26,511 bases of DNA from CAYRLW01 sp964425215 (GTDB taxonomy: Bacteria > Spirochaetota > Spirochaetia > Treponematales > Breznakiellaceae). Below are positions 1 through 7,848 of the stretch, piece after piece. The stretch's first letter is position 1, and the number at the start of each line of letters is the position of its first letter. The position numbers were made by a program, and so were the translations under genes. The stretch spans positions 1-26,511 of the forward strand of contig CAYRLW010000047.1 of the NCBI GenBank assembly GCA_964425215.1, written 5' to 3'. The notes beneath the pieces were generated by a model. It searched no databases. It was not told the DNA's origin and worked only from the letters and a program-made list of their open reading frames with translations.

Positions 1-1166
1 AGATCCTCGGCCTTGGCTTTATAACGATCCGGCGCCAGTTTTTCAGCCCTATCGAGGTAACTTAAGGCTTCGGAATTCCGGCCCGCGGCCGCGGCGTTGA
101 GGGCTAGGGCGTAACTAACCAGCGCTTCGTCGGCTCCGTACTGCAGGGCCGATCGATAATAATTTTCGGCTAAATCGTAACTTTGGCTCTCGTAGGCTAA
201 AAGGCCCAGGTAATACGGGGGCGCGTAATGGGTGGGTTCCAACGCCAGGGCGTTTAGGAAATAGGCCGTCGCTGTACTGGTATCGTGGGCTGCGTACGCA
301 TCCCGGCCGCTTTGTATGAGCTCGGAAAAGGTTTTCCGGCTTTCCACGTAGGTTCGCAAATCCTTATACAATGTGGCCGCGTCGGTCCAGAGGGCGGCCC
401 GATCCACCACGGAGCGGGAATTTTCCGCCGCGGTGGCCCGGGGGGAAAGGACCATAAAACTTTCAAAGAGCGTCCGCCGAAGATCCTCGTTATCCGTGTT
501 GAGTAAAAAAGAAACAAGGACCCAACTGGCTCCCCGCATCGTATCGGGACGAAGTCCCTTATCCCCCAGATCCGCTAAAACCACCGATTCCAAACTGGGG
601 GCCGCATTGCCCCAGGTTTTTACGGTAGCTAACCAGTCTAAATTTTCTTTGTACGTGGGTTCCTTTTTATCAAAATCGTAGCCCAGGTTGCTATAATATA
701 CCGTCAGACCTTCTTGAATCCACGTGGGCGGGTTGGGTATAAACGCACGGAGAAATTGCACAAAAGCCTGTTGGGCTAGGAAGGCTTCTTTCGTTTCCTT
801 TCCCCTCTGAAGGACCAATTCTCGATCAGCGAATTGGGGGTAATGGAGGTATACGGCCCCTTCCCGTTTTTCGCCTAACTTTTTCTCTACATAATTTCCA
901 TAGGCCGTTCCATCGGAAAAGGCAAGAACCCGTAATTTGTCCGGCAATAGGGAAGGGTTAAACCGTAAAAGCCGATTAAACACTTCAAAATAGGCTTCCA
1001 ACTGTTCATCCACATCCTGGGCGGCTTTGACGCTTTCATCGGAGTAGACCCGATAGTGGGTTCCCTCGAACTGGTACGCGGGCTTTGTCGGAGAAACTAC
1101 CGTTTCGGCGGAAAGCGTAAAAACAAAACACGCTGAAATAAAGAGAATAATTCCATATTTTTTCAT
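1..1166 (-). CDS. Secreted TPR protein with decayed peptidase-MA-like domain (3' end outside window)
   Basis: The gene runs off the left edge; 388 codons are visible. It starts with ATG at 1164-1166, five bases after an AGGAGG ribosome site that overlaps the stop codon of the upstream gene. Residues 1-20 form a signal peptide with likely cleavage after Leu-Ser-Ala, so the protein is exported. Residues about 30-180 resemble peptidase-MA-like (gluzincin) domains: the later W-I-Q-E-G-L segment (149-154) matches the usual P-x-W-x-x-E-G-L-A signature. The place expected for HExxH reads L-A-Q-Q-A-F-V-Q-F (130-138), with no His or Glu, so zinc catalysis is unlikely. Residues about 290-388 form TPR-like helical repeats with Y-L-G-L-L-A-Y and A-L-x-Y-G-A-D-E-A motifs. 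It probably serves as a periplasmic scaffold; its partner cannot be seen. Confidence 0.8.
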   Translation of the reverse strand, partial: MKKYGIILFISACFVFTLSAETVVSPTKPAYQFEGTHYRVYSDESVKAAQDVDEQLEAYFEVFNRLLRFNPSLLPDKLRVLAFSDGTAYGNYVEKKLGEKREGAVYLHYPQFADRELVLQRGKETKEAFLAQQAFVQFLRAFIPNPPTWIQEGLTVYYSNLGYDFDKKEPTYKENLDWLATVKTWGNAAPSLESVVLADLGDKGLRPDTMRGASWVLVSFLLNTDNEDLRRTLFESFMVLSPRATAAENSRSVVDRAALWTDAATLYKDLRTYVESRKTFSELIQSGRDAYAAHDTSTATAYFLNALALEPTHYAPPYYLGLLAYESQSYDLAENYYRSALQYGADEALVSYALALNAAAAGRNSEALSYLDRAEKLAPDRYKAKAED

Positions 1167-1175
1167 CGGTTCCTC

Positions 1176-2042
1176 CTAGGGGGTGATTTTATCTATAATA
1201 ATATTGACTTCCTCGATAAGGATACCCGTATACCGTTCAATATTGTCAATAACGTACTGCTGTAGCTCGTGGATATTGCCGGAAAGCTGGGTTCCGTAGG
1301 GAACGTCGATGGTTATGACCAAACGATACCCTGGCCCGCTATCTTTTATGGTGATTTTTTTAATTTTAATGTTTTGATTAAACTCGTCGATACAGTGGAT
1401 CACCATTTGGCTTAGGGCGGTTTCCGAGATGGTAACCTTGCCCCGTTTGGAATATTCGGGCCGTACCACGGATTTTTCGTGTACCTTGGGAACGTTCCCT
1501 ATGGGCGGTAGGGCTCCCCGTTTTAAAAAAACCCGGACCGCGTCGTAAAAAATAGAGGGATAATTTTTCTTTACCTCGATAGAAGGCACGGGAATGACGT
1601 GTTTTCCTTCGATTTTTCGGGTTTGCAGGGCCTTTTCAATTTCTTCCTGAGTAGCGATATCTTCAATTTTTATTATTTTCGTTGGTTGGGCCAGTTGAAG
1701 CCGGGCGGCGATCTTATTTACCATTTTGATGGAAGTTCCCAGGATAAGTATTTTTTTGAATTTTTCGCTTTGCAACCGCCGCGCGATTTCATCCCGATGA
1801 TTTTTATCGTCGAAGAGGGCTACTTTGACGGCAGCCAAAAAAGTTTTTTCCTTTTTTGCCGAATGTCCCGCTAGGATTCTATTGTCCCGTATCAAAAGAC
1901 CGTCGTCGATTATTAGTTCAATGCCGTATTTTTGAGCCACCAATTTAGCGCGAAAACTTTTTCCGGTTCCGCTTTCACCCACCAGGGCGTAGACCCGTAC
2001 GCCCTTGATCATCCACATTAAATCACCGATCAAACGAAACAT
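1176..2042 (-). CDS. P-loop ATP-binding protein with C-terminal Asp23/Gls24 domain
   Basis: This 288-residue protein has an N-terminal P-loop domain with Walker A G-E-S-G-T-G-K-S at 22-29 and a hydrophobic K-K-I-L-I-L-G strand at 96-102 that may be the Walker B or sensor strand. Residues about 198-286 look like an Asp23/Gls24 (alkaline-shock) domain: G-K-V-T-I-S-E-T-A-L, a central beta pair, then the N-I-E-R-Y-T-G-I-x-I-E-E-V-N-I ending. The start codon shares one base with the stop of the upstream pseudouridine synthase gene (TAATG) and has no clear ribosome site of its own, so translation is probably coupled. Asp23 domains are linked to envelope stress in Firmicutes, but the role here is unknown. 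Met9 or Met11 are possible alternative starts. Confidence 0.8.
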   Translation of the reverse strand: MFRLIGDLMWMIKGVRVYALVGESGTGKSFRAKLVAQKYGIELIIDDGLLIRDNRILAGHSAKKEKTFLAAVKVALFDDKNHRDEIARRLQSEKFKKILILGTSIKMVNKIAARLQLAQPTKIIKIEDIATQEEIEKALQTRKIEGKHVIPVPSIEVKKNYPSIFYDAVRVFLKRGALPPIGNVPKVHEKSVVRPEYSKRGKVTISETALSQMVIHCIDEFNQNIKIKKITIKDSGPGYRLVITIDVPYGTQLSGNIHELQQYVIDNIERYTGILIEEVNIIIDKITP

Positions 2043-3028
2043 TATTCAATTATAGCACCGACCCATAGATCGGTGGGAGGGGTGTTAGCCATAATACGGG
2101 ATATTTTTTCCCCAAACTGGGATTCTATTTCTTTTAAAAAAAGCGCTGGTACCGGGGCCCGCAACGTTATGGCATCCGGGGAAATCAATGGTGAAGGGAG
2201 TTCCATTTCGTAGGCGTGGAGAAACGGTCCTCCCGCAAGGGCTGAACCCCCGTATTTCTTGTCCCCCGACAGGCTGTGGCCGTGGGCGGCTGCTTGGGCT
2301 CGGATCTGGTGGGTCCGCCCCGTATCGATCTGAACTAAAGCGAGGGTACGCTTGCCATTATTCGCCAGGGGCCAAAGCCGGGTGTGGGCCCGTTTCCCCG
2401 TTTCCGAGCCCAGAAGGCTGATTTTTGACGTTCTATCCCGTTCCAACGTATCTTCCCATTCCGCTTCCGCCCCCATGGACCCATCCAACAGGGCGATGTA
2501 CCTTTTTTTTATACGCCGGTCTCGAAGGGCCTGGCTAAACCCTTGGGCTCCCGGTAGGGATGTGGAAAAAGCGATAATACCGCTGGTTCCCCGGTCTAAA
2601 CGATGAAGAGGCCCGCCTCTAAAGACCGGCGAAAGGGATTTTTTTGAAGAAAGGTACCACTGGACCCAGGAATCCAGGCTGTTAGGCCCGTGAACAAGAA
2701 TCCCCGAGGGTTTGTTTAAAATAAGCAGGCCCGAAGCTTCCCACAGTATTTGAGGGGTCGGAATTCTCGGAACGGGGAGAGGATCGTTTTGCCGTTCCCC
2801 GTTTTGGATCGCGATCCCATCAACCAGAGAAGGGTCAAAACGAAGCTCCAAGGACTCCCCTCCGTGAACCCGGGACGAGGCTTGGGCCCGTTTCCCCTCC
2901 AATCGAACCAAGCCTTGACGCAAGAACCTATGGATCGCCGAAAGGGGAAGTTGGGGGAGCAGTTTTCTCATTATCCGGTCAAGCCGGCGTCCCTCATCGT
3001 CGGGGCCAAGAACAACAGTAAAGGGCAT
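2042..3028 (-). CDS. RluA-family 23S rRNA pseudouridine synthase
   Basis: This 328-residue protein isomerises uridine to pseudouridine in RNA, most likely at RluC/RluD-type 23S rRNA sites. It has an N-terminal S4 RNA-binding domain (about 13-65, R-R-L-D-R-I-M-R-K-L-L) and the catalytic H-R-L-D-R-G-T-S-G motif at 142-150, where Asp145 is the nucleophile. Downstream are R-I-K-K-R-Y-I-A-L and the late R-T-H-Q-I-R-A-Q motif with S-G-D-K-K-Y-G-G. Length and domain order are normal. It is first in a minus-strand group with the P-loop/Asp23 and TPR genes. The exact target position (RluC versus RluD) cannot be decided from sequence. No ribosome site precedes the ATG; a -10-like element ends seven bases before it. 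Confidence 0.93.
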   Translation of the reverse strand: MPFTVVLGPDDEGRRLDRIMRKLLPQLPLSAIHRFLRQGLVRLEGKRAQASSRVHGGESLELRFDPSLVDGIAIQNGERQNDPLPVPRIPTPQILWEASGLLILNKPSGILVHGPNSLDSWVQWYLSSKKSLSPVFRGGPLHRLDRGTSGIIAFSTSLPGAQGFSQALRDRRIKKRYIALLDGSMGAEAEWEDTLERDRTSKISLLGSETGKRAHTRLWPLANNGKRTLALVQIDTGRTHQIRAQAAAHGHSLSGDKKYGGSALAGGPFLHAYEMELPSPLISPDAITLRAPVPALFLKEIESQFGEKISRIMANTPPTDLWVGAIIE

Positions 3029-3035
3029 AGAGAAG

Positions 3036-3062
3036 GGTATAACAGATCATAGGCCTTGACAA
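3036..3062 (-). promoter_or_regulatory. Candidate promoter for the pseudouridine synthase gene, possibly leaderless
   Basis: Read on the minus strand, TTGTCA (3057-3062) and TATACC (3036-3041) are separated by 15 bases, shorter than the ideal 17. The -10 box ends seven bases before the ATG at 3026-3028, so transcription would start at or next to the start codon. The match is moderate, but the geometry repeats that of metG and rnz. Confidence 0.4.
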
Positions 3063-3084
3063 AAGAGGCATCCTAGGGAATTGT
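3056..3084 (+). promoter_or_regulatory. Candidate promoter for the DUF212-rnf operon
   Basis: A perfect TTGACA at 3056-3061 lies in the divergent gap. The hexamer 17 bases further on (AATTGT, 3079-3084) is a poor -10, so the call rests on the -35 box and position. Its -35 overlaps that of the opposing promoter, so the two directions may compete for polymerase. Confidence 0.35.
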
Positions 3085-3090
3085 AAGTCA

Positions 3091-3582
3091 ATGTTCCCAT
3101 TGACCGTTGCGTTACGACCACATTCTTTTCGCCCCTTTTTTGAAAACCCCGTATTTCTTTCCTCTATCTCCAGCATGTTTGTGGCCCAACTTTTAAAAGC
3201 TATTATCGTTTTACTTCGATCTTCCCGCCGTTCTCCCCGGGAAATCGCTTCCACCATGCTTTGGAAAACCGGTGGCATGCCCTCTAGTCATTCCGCCTTG
3301 GTAACCGCGTTAACCGTCTCCGTGGGGTTTAAAGAAGGGGTAGGGTCCTCCCTGTTTATCGTTACCTTTGCTATCGCTTTAATCGTTATCCGGGATTCTA
3401 TGGGAGTTCGCCGGTCCTCCGGTTTGCAGGCCCGGTCTTTAAATTTATTAGGGAAACGGGTATCCGAAAAAACAGGAATTGAATATCATCCGGTAAAAGA
3501 AATACAAGGGCACGCTCCCTTGGAAGTTCTTGTGGGATCCCTGCTCGGTATTTTTATAGCCACCGCCTTCGCCCTTTTGTAA
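3091..3582 (+). CDS. Divergent PAP2 (DUF212) family membrane protein
   Basis: This 163-residue integral membrane protein resembles the DUF212/YuiD family, distant relatives of PAP2 phosphatases. Family landmarks are E-N-P-V-F-L-S-S near residue 18, A-Q-L-L-K-A-I at 32-38, the phosphatase-like G-G-M-P-S-S-H-S-A at 61-69, R-D-S-M-G-V-R-R-S-S-G at 101-111 and the final G-H-A-P-L-E-V-L-V-G-S-L-L-G-I. A lipid- or polyprenyl-phosphate substrate is possible by family but unproved. The start at 3091 has an AGGGA element 11 bases upstream, which is far, so the exact start is uncertain. The gene ends three bases before the next start and heads the rnf-like operon. Confidence 0.85.
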   Translation: MFPLTVALRPHSFRPFFENPVFLSSISSMFVAQLLKAIIVLLRSSRRSPREIASTMLWKTGGMPSSHSALVTALTVSVGFKEGVGSSLFIVTFAIALIVIRDSMGVRRSSGLQARSLNLLGKRVSEKTGIEYHPVKEIQGHAPLEVLVGSLLGIFIATAFALL

Positions 3583-3585
3583 AGC

Positions 3586-5001
3586 GTGGTTTCCATGGGA
3601 TTACAAAAAGGTCTGATAATCATTCTTGGTTGTACCGTTCTTTCGTTTACGGGGCTCGTGATGCTTTCTTTTAACGCTACCCAAGGGGGCCCAGGGACGC
3701 CCTACGGGATCCTTTCCGTTGCCGATACCGTGGGGGAATCGGATGTTTTAAAAATGCTCTCGGAAAACCATATATCCCCGGTCATTTCCCCTTCCACCGA
3801 ATGGGTGTATATTAACGATTTTGACGGCCTCAAGCCGGTTCCCCTATCCCAATATAGACAGATCATGGAACCCTACGACCTTAGAAACGACGGGTACGCC
3901 GAACAGCTTTGGGGAATTTTTCACACGAAGGGACAACAGCGGTTTTTTATTCCCCTGGGGAACCACCTTTTTTATCCCCTGGGATCAAATTTGACGGAGA
4001 AAATTCAGAAAATATTCAAAGATGTACCCCATTCCCTGGAAATGGAACAAAATAGTAGGGGATCTTGGATTTTCTTCGTTCTTTTTTTAACCGCTTCGGG
4101 TATATCGTTGCTCTTTTCAAAAAACGTTCCCCTTGCCCTCGTGGTACTCCTCCCCTTATTGTTCTTTTCCCAAACGGGCCCCGCATCTTTGGCCCTTTCG
4201 GCTTTCCTTTTAGCCCTTTCGCAGGTGTATACGGATCCGTTACGAGAATTGTTTCGATTCTGGATCCGTAAAGATATATCCAAGGCTTTTCTGAGAATGG
4301 ATTCTATAAAAAAATTGGGAATTCTTATGGGTTCTGTATTGGTTGGGGGTATGGGGCTCAGTGTTTTATCGGGAACCTCCCCTATTCTTTTTTTGTTGGC
4401 CCTAGTCGCGTCCTTTGGCGCCCGATGTACCCTTATCTATACCGAAGAAATAATCGCGTCGATCCGGGGCCATCACCGATTCATCCCCGTTACCCTTTTA
4501 GAACATACGCATCCCTTTCTTGAAATCTCTTGGGCCCTGGGGCCCCTAACCCTTGCGGCGGTCTTTGCTCTGTTATTTCAGATCTTTTTTTTATCTCCCA
4601 GGGTTTCCACCACGGATTCTAGTCTGCTTCATCCAGAAAACTACCTTTCCCACCTGGCTTTTCAAGAAAAATTTAGTGTAACGCCCCTTAGCTCCAGCGT
4701 TGAGGGGAACCACCAAAAAGGGTATTTCTCGTACCATGTGGATTCCGACGGTCTTGTGGATCCGAAACCAGACCCCATGGTTCCCCGTACGGCTCCACAG
4801 CTTTCAACACCGCCCTTAGAAAAACTCCTGTTTTCGTATACGGGAAAAGGTCTAGGACCAACCCCCGTCCCTGTGGGGGGGGATAGCATCGCGGTATTTA
4901 TAATGGTTATCATAAACCTACCCCTTTTAGCGAAGGGGATAAAACGTAGAAGACAAAGGGGAGCTTGGTCCCTTTATAACGATAAACGGATGGCCGCATG
5001 A
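3586..5001 (+). CDS. Polytopic membrane protein of unknown function, rnf-operon member
   Basis: I do not recognise a family for this 471-residue protein. It shows an N-terminal membrane segment (about 8-28), an extracytoplasmic domain of about 130 residues, then hydrophobic segments near 160-177, 181-195, 199-213, 244-261, 265-280 and 315-336. A polar loop of about 100 residues follows, then a last segment near 443-460 and a basic tail (K-R-R-R-Q-R). It starts at GTG 3586 or, equally possible, ATG 3595; neither has a clear ribosome site. Its stop overlaps the rnfC start by the four bases ATGA, so it is translationally tied to the Rnf-like subunits. I infer it is an accessory or added subunit of that complex. 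No cofactor motif is visible. Confidence 0.75.
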   Translation: MVSMGLQKGLIIILGCTVLSFTGLVMLSFNATQGGPGTPYGILSVADTVGESDVLKMLSENHISPVISPSTEWVYINDFDGLKPVPLSQYRQIMEPYDLRNDGYAEQLWGIFHTKGQQRFFIPLGNHLFYPLGSNLTEKIQKIFKDVPHSLEMEQNSRGSWIFFVLFLTASGISLLFSKNVPLALVVLLPLLFFSQTGPASLALSAFLLALSQVYTDPLRELFRFWIRKDISKAFLRMDSIKKLGILMGSVLVGGMGLSVLSGTSPILFLLALVASFGARCTLIYTEEIIASIRGHHRFIPVTLLEHTHPFLEISWALGPLTLAAVFALLFQIFFLSPRVSTTDSSLLHPENYLSHLAFQEKFSVTPLSSSVEGNHQKGYFSYHVDSDGLVDPKPDPMVPRTAPQLSTPPLEKLLFSYTGKGLGPTPVPVGGDSIAVFIMVIINLPLLAKGIKRRRQRGAWSLYNDKRMAA

Positions 5002-6335
5002 AGCTTTATACGTTTACTCGGGGGGGAATAGAGTTTACCGATCCCTCGGCCCCCTCCTATAATTCGACACGGATCGGCTTTTTGCCAGCCCTTTCGGTTA
5101 TACCCCTGACGCAACACCCGGGCAAGGAAGCCCAACGGGTTGTGGAGGTGGGGGAGTGGGTTAAAGAGGGTATGCTCATCGGTAGGGCCCAAGGGCCTGG
5201 TTCGGCGAATATTCACGCTTCCATCCCCGGTCGAATTCTAAAATTCGTAACCTGGGATATGCACGATGGACGGAAAACCTCCGCGGCGGTGCTCCGTATG
5301 GAAGGCCCCTTTGAAAAATTGGGGAAAAAAACAGGACGATTCGCCTGGGATGGTCTTTCACCCTACGATCTGCAACGTCTGGTGGCGGAAAAGGGTGTGG
5401 TAGAGATGGAAGATCCGGGCAGACCGGTGTCTGAATTATTCCATGGCGCCCTGGAACAGAAAAATAAACAGACCATCGTTATCCGTTGTGTTTTTGACGA
5501 CCCCTGGCTAGTAGCGGACCGGGTGCTCTTGGAAGAACGGATGGCCGAGGTGGTAGAGGGAACGGCCATAGCGCTCCGGGCTTCTGGAATAAACCGGGTT
5601 CTTTTTGTTTATTCCAAGGGGTCCGAAGATGTGGCCCTGCGCTTTGCCCGGGAAGCGGAGCCGTACAAAATACCCCTCACCTCGGTTATGGTGGGAAAAA
5701 GGTATCCCCAAAGGAATATTCGGGAATTGGAGCAAGCGCTCCGGAGTTTTGAAAAACACGAGGGTGTTGAACTGGGGAACCTTTGTTTTTTGGGGGTCGC
5801 TACCTTGGCGGCTGTATGTGACGCGGTGGTGTATAATAAACCCGTGATGGAACGCTACGTCGCCGTGGGCGGAATGGCTTTAAAAAATCCCTTGGTTATT
5901 CGGGTACGAATCGGCACCCGAATCGGGGATGTCTTTGAGGAATGCGGGGGTTTTAGCTCCGAACCGATTAGAATAGCCGTAGGGTCTCCACTGCGGGGAA
6001 AAACGGTGTTCGATTTGGACGAACCCATCACAAAAACGACCACGGCGATTTTTGCCCTTTCCGCCGATCAAATTGGCGGAACCGACACCGTAGACTGTAT
6101 CAGCTGTGGAGAATGCCGAGCCGTGTGTCCCGTAGGCTTGGACCCCGAACGGTTATTCAAGCTAGCCCTTTCTAAGAAGGACGCCGAAGCGTCCCGAGAG
6201 GGGGCCTTGGAATGCCATGGGTGTGGATGTTGTGAAATTTTATGTCCTTCCCGGCTTCCCTTAAGCACCGTTATCCGGGATTCTGCCATTAGGGCAAACG
6301 GAAGGACCCTCATGAATTCTGGAGACTCTCTATGA
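4998..6335 (+). CDS. rnfC: RnfC-like subunit lacking the FMN/NADH-binding loop
   Basis: This 445-residue protein follows the RnfC plan: N-terminal barrel-sandwich segment (G-G-I-E-F near 9-13, I-P-L-T-Q-H-P-G at 35-42), NuoF-like fold, SLBB-like region and two C-terminal [4Fe-4S] motifs. The motifs are Cys367/370/373/377 and Cys406/409/412/416, both complete CxxCxxCxxxCP. In canonical RnfC the NuoF-like part carries G-x-G-G-A-G-F-P-T followed by N-G-A-E-C-E-P-Y-L-T. Here the equivalent stretches read V-V-E-M-E-D-P-G-R-P (134-143) and R-C-V-F-D-D-P-W-L-V (163-172), so FMN and NADH binding of the usual kind is not expected. The gene sits in an ATGA-coupled operon. The subunit would be peripheral on the membrane. 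The family assignment is secure; NADH oxidation is doubtful. Confidence 0.88.
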   Translation: MKLYTFTRGGIEFTDPSAPSYNSTRIGFLPALSVIPLTQHPGKEAQRVVEVGEWVKEGMLIGRAQGPGSANIHASIPGRILKFVTWDMHDGRKTSAAVLRMEGPFEKLGKKTGRFAWDGLSPYDLQRLVAEKGVVEMEDPGRPVSELFHGALEQKNKQTIVIRCVFDDPWLVADRVLLEERMAEVVEGTAIALRASGINRVLFVYSKGSEDVALRFAREAEPYKIPLTSVMVGKRYPQRNIRELEQALRSFEKHEGVELGNLCFLGVATLAAVCDAVVYNKPVMERYVAVGGMALKNPLVIRVRIGTRIGDVFEECGGFSSEPIRIAVGSPLRGKTVFDLDEPITKTTTAIFALSADQIGGTDTVDCISCGECRAVCPVGLDPERLFKLALSKKDAEASREGALECHGCGCCEILCPSRLPLSTVIRDSAIRANGRTLMNSGDSL

Positions 6336-7393
6336 ACGGAATAGATTTTTCCATATCCCGGACACCCCAGATCCACATGGCCGTACCGACGGTTACCCGG
6401 ATGTGGATGGTTTCCCTGTGTGCTTTGTTGGTGATTTTACAATCGTCCCTTACGGATTCCTTTTCATCCTTTTTTATAGCCCTCGCGGCGGTAGGAACCG
6501 GGGTGTTCGTCGAATGGATCCTAGGGGTTTCTTCCAAAAGGCATACGTTAAAGGATGGGAGCGCGATCGCGTCAGCCTTAGTTTTTTCCCTTATGCTTCC
6601 CCACCAGATACATCCGCTCTACGCGGTTTTCGGAACCCTCTTCGCTATTCTGGTGGTTAAACACAGCTTTGGTGGCCTGGGAACCAATTGGCTTAACCCC
6701 GCCCTTGGGGGATGGCTTTTTATTCGACTTTCTTGGCCTGATGTTTTTACCGAAGCTCTGCGGGGATCCCCCTTAGCCACATTAGCGGGGGAATTACAAA
6801 AAGGGATTGTAGATCCCTCGGGATCACCCCTGGGCATACTAAAAATAGCCGGTTTTAAGGGTAGCCCCACGGATGCAATGGTAACCGACGCCCTAAACGG
6901 CTCCTTATTTTCCAAATTGGGAGCCCAAATACCCGGCGGCTACGTAGATTATTTTAATTTTTCCGGTTCCGGGATAATAGCGGATCGGGGAATCGGAGCC
7001 TTACTACTGGGTACGGTTTTAATTATGGCGGTAGGATTTGCCCGTGTTTGGATTCCCGCATTGTTTTTGCTCTGTTATACGATTTTAGTTCGAATCTTTG
7101 GAGCCCTTCCCTTAGGAGGCCCCTGGGGATCCGGGGATATGCTTTTCGGACTGCTGACAGGAGGTACCCTCGTGGTTGCCTTTTTAATGGCCGTTGAACC
7201 CGCTACAGGACCAAAATCAAACTCCGGGGCTGGGGTTACTGTCGTATTGACGGCCTTGGCCGCGTATTTTTTTCGGTATCTGGGGATGGACAGCTACGGA
7301 ACCTTTCTCGCTATAGCGCTCGGGAACGTTTTAGTGCCCCTTATACGGGATTGGGAAACCCATATCTTTTACGGGAGGGATAGGCGTTCATGA
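6332..7393 (+). CDS. rnfD: RnfD-like membrane subunit with altered flavin-attachment site
   Basis: This 353-residue multi-pass protein matches RnfD/NqrB. T-L-K-D-G-S-A at 72-78 and F-G-G-L-G-T-N-W-L-N-P-A at 113-124 are conserved family landmarks, as is the C-terminal F-R-Y-L-G-M-x-S-Y-G-T-F-L-A-I-A-L-G-N-x-L-V-P-L-I-R. Canonical RnfD carries FMN esterified to Thr in a D-x-x-S/T-x-A-T-P-L motif. Here that site is D-P-S-G-S-P-L (161-167), shortened and without Thr, so covalent FMN is doubtful, although a Ser acceptor cannot be excluded. The start overlaps the rnfC stop by ATGA. It would form part of the membrane core with the RnfE- and RnfA-like proteins. Confidence 0.88.
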   Translation: MNGIDFSISRTPQIHMAVPTVTRMWMVSLCALLVILQSSLTDSFSSFFIALAAVGTGVFVEWILGVSSKRHTLKDGSAIASALVFSLMLPHQIHPLYAVFGTLFAILVVKHSFGGLGTNWLNPALGGWLFIRLSWPDVFTEALRGSPLATLAGELQKGIVDPSGSPLGILKIAGFKGSPTDAMVTDALNGSLFSKLGAQIPGGYVDYFNFSGSGIIADRGIGALLLGTVLIMAVGFARVWIPALFLLCYTILVRIFGALPLGGPWGSGDMLFGLLTGGTLVVAFLMAVEPATGPKSNSGAGVTVVLTALAAYFFRYLGMDSYGTFLAIALGNVLVPLIRDWETHIFYGRDRRS

Positions 7394-7848
7394 ATGAAAA
7401 AACAGTTTCTAATCATCCCGGGAAAGGGCGGGATGCGATTCTTTTAACCTCGTGGATCCTGGCAATTCTTTTAATTGGCTTTGCCCTTGTTTTTTTTGGC
7501 CAGGAAACAAAGAATTACTTTTTATTACGGGCGGTAAACTCCTATTTTGAGGAAAAAAACGAAGCCCTTCGGCTTGAAAAGCCGCTACCTAAAACCGGTG
7601 TCAATCATTCTCGTTTTATTTCGGGGGAGCTCTTTTCCATTGGGGGTTCAAAGGATATTACGCTGATCGATTCTATGATGATAGAGGGTACGTCCATCGC
7701 CTACGCAATGATACTATCGCCCCAGATGACCATAAAACAAATGATACCCCTGGGCTTCCATTCAGCGGTCATGGACCAACGGGTGGCGGAACAACTGAGA
7801 GCCCTGTTTAAAAAACGAATAGAAGCCGAAATCGCGGAGCTACCATGA
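7390..7848 (+). CDS. Small membrane-anchored protein in the RnfG position, no FMN motif
   Basis: This 152-residue protein lies between rnfD and rnfE, where rnfG is normally found, with ATGA overlaps on both sides. It has one N-terminal membrane segment (about 17-37) and an extracytoplasmic tail, as in RnfG. However, it is shorter than usual RnfG (about 180-210 residues) and contains no S/T-G-A-T flavinylation motif or recognisable FMN-binding domain. Assignment as RnfG therefore rests on position and topology only. It could be an RnfG that has lost its flavin domain or an unrelated replacement subunit. Confidence 0.72.
   Translation: MNEKTVSNHPGKGRDAILLTSWILAILLIGFALVFFGQETKNYFLLRAVNSYFEEKNEALRLEKPLPKTGVNHSRFISGELFSIGGSKDITLIDSMMIEGTSIAYAMILSPQMTIKQMIPLGFHSAVMDQRVAEQLRALFKKRIEAEIAELP

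Noticed and set aside
373..681. Plus-strand open frame of 102 codons near the left edge
   Set aside because: It lies opposite the TPR protein gene, whose frame shows a signal peptide and coherent domains; a shadow frame.
1599..1874. Plus-strand open frame of 91 codons
   Set aside because: It is antisense to the P-loop/Asp23 gene, with no ribosome site or recognisable domain; a shadow frame.
5930..6335. rnfC as a decaying pseudogene
   Set aside because: The frame is full length, both [4Fe-4S] motifs are complete and the gene is coupled on both sides, so it appears to be maintained.
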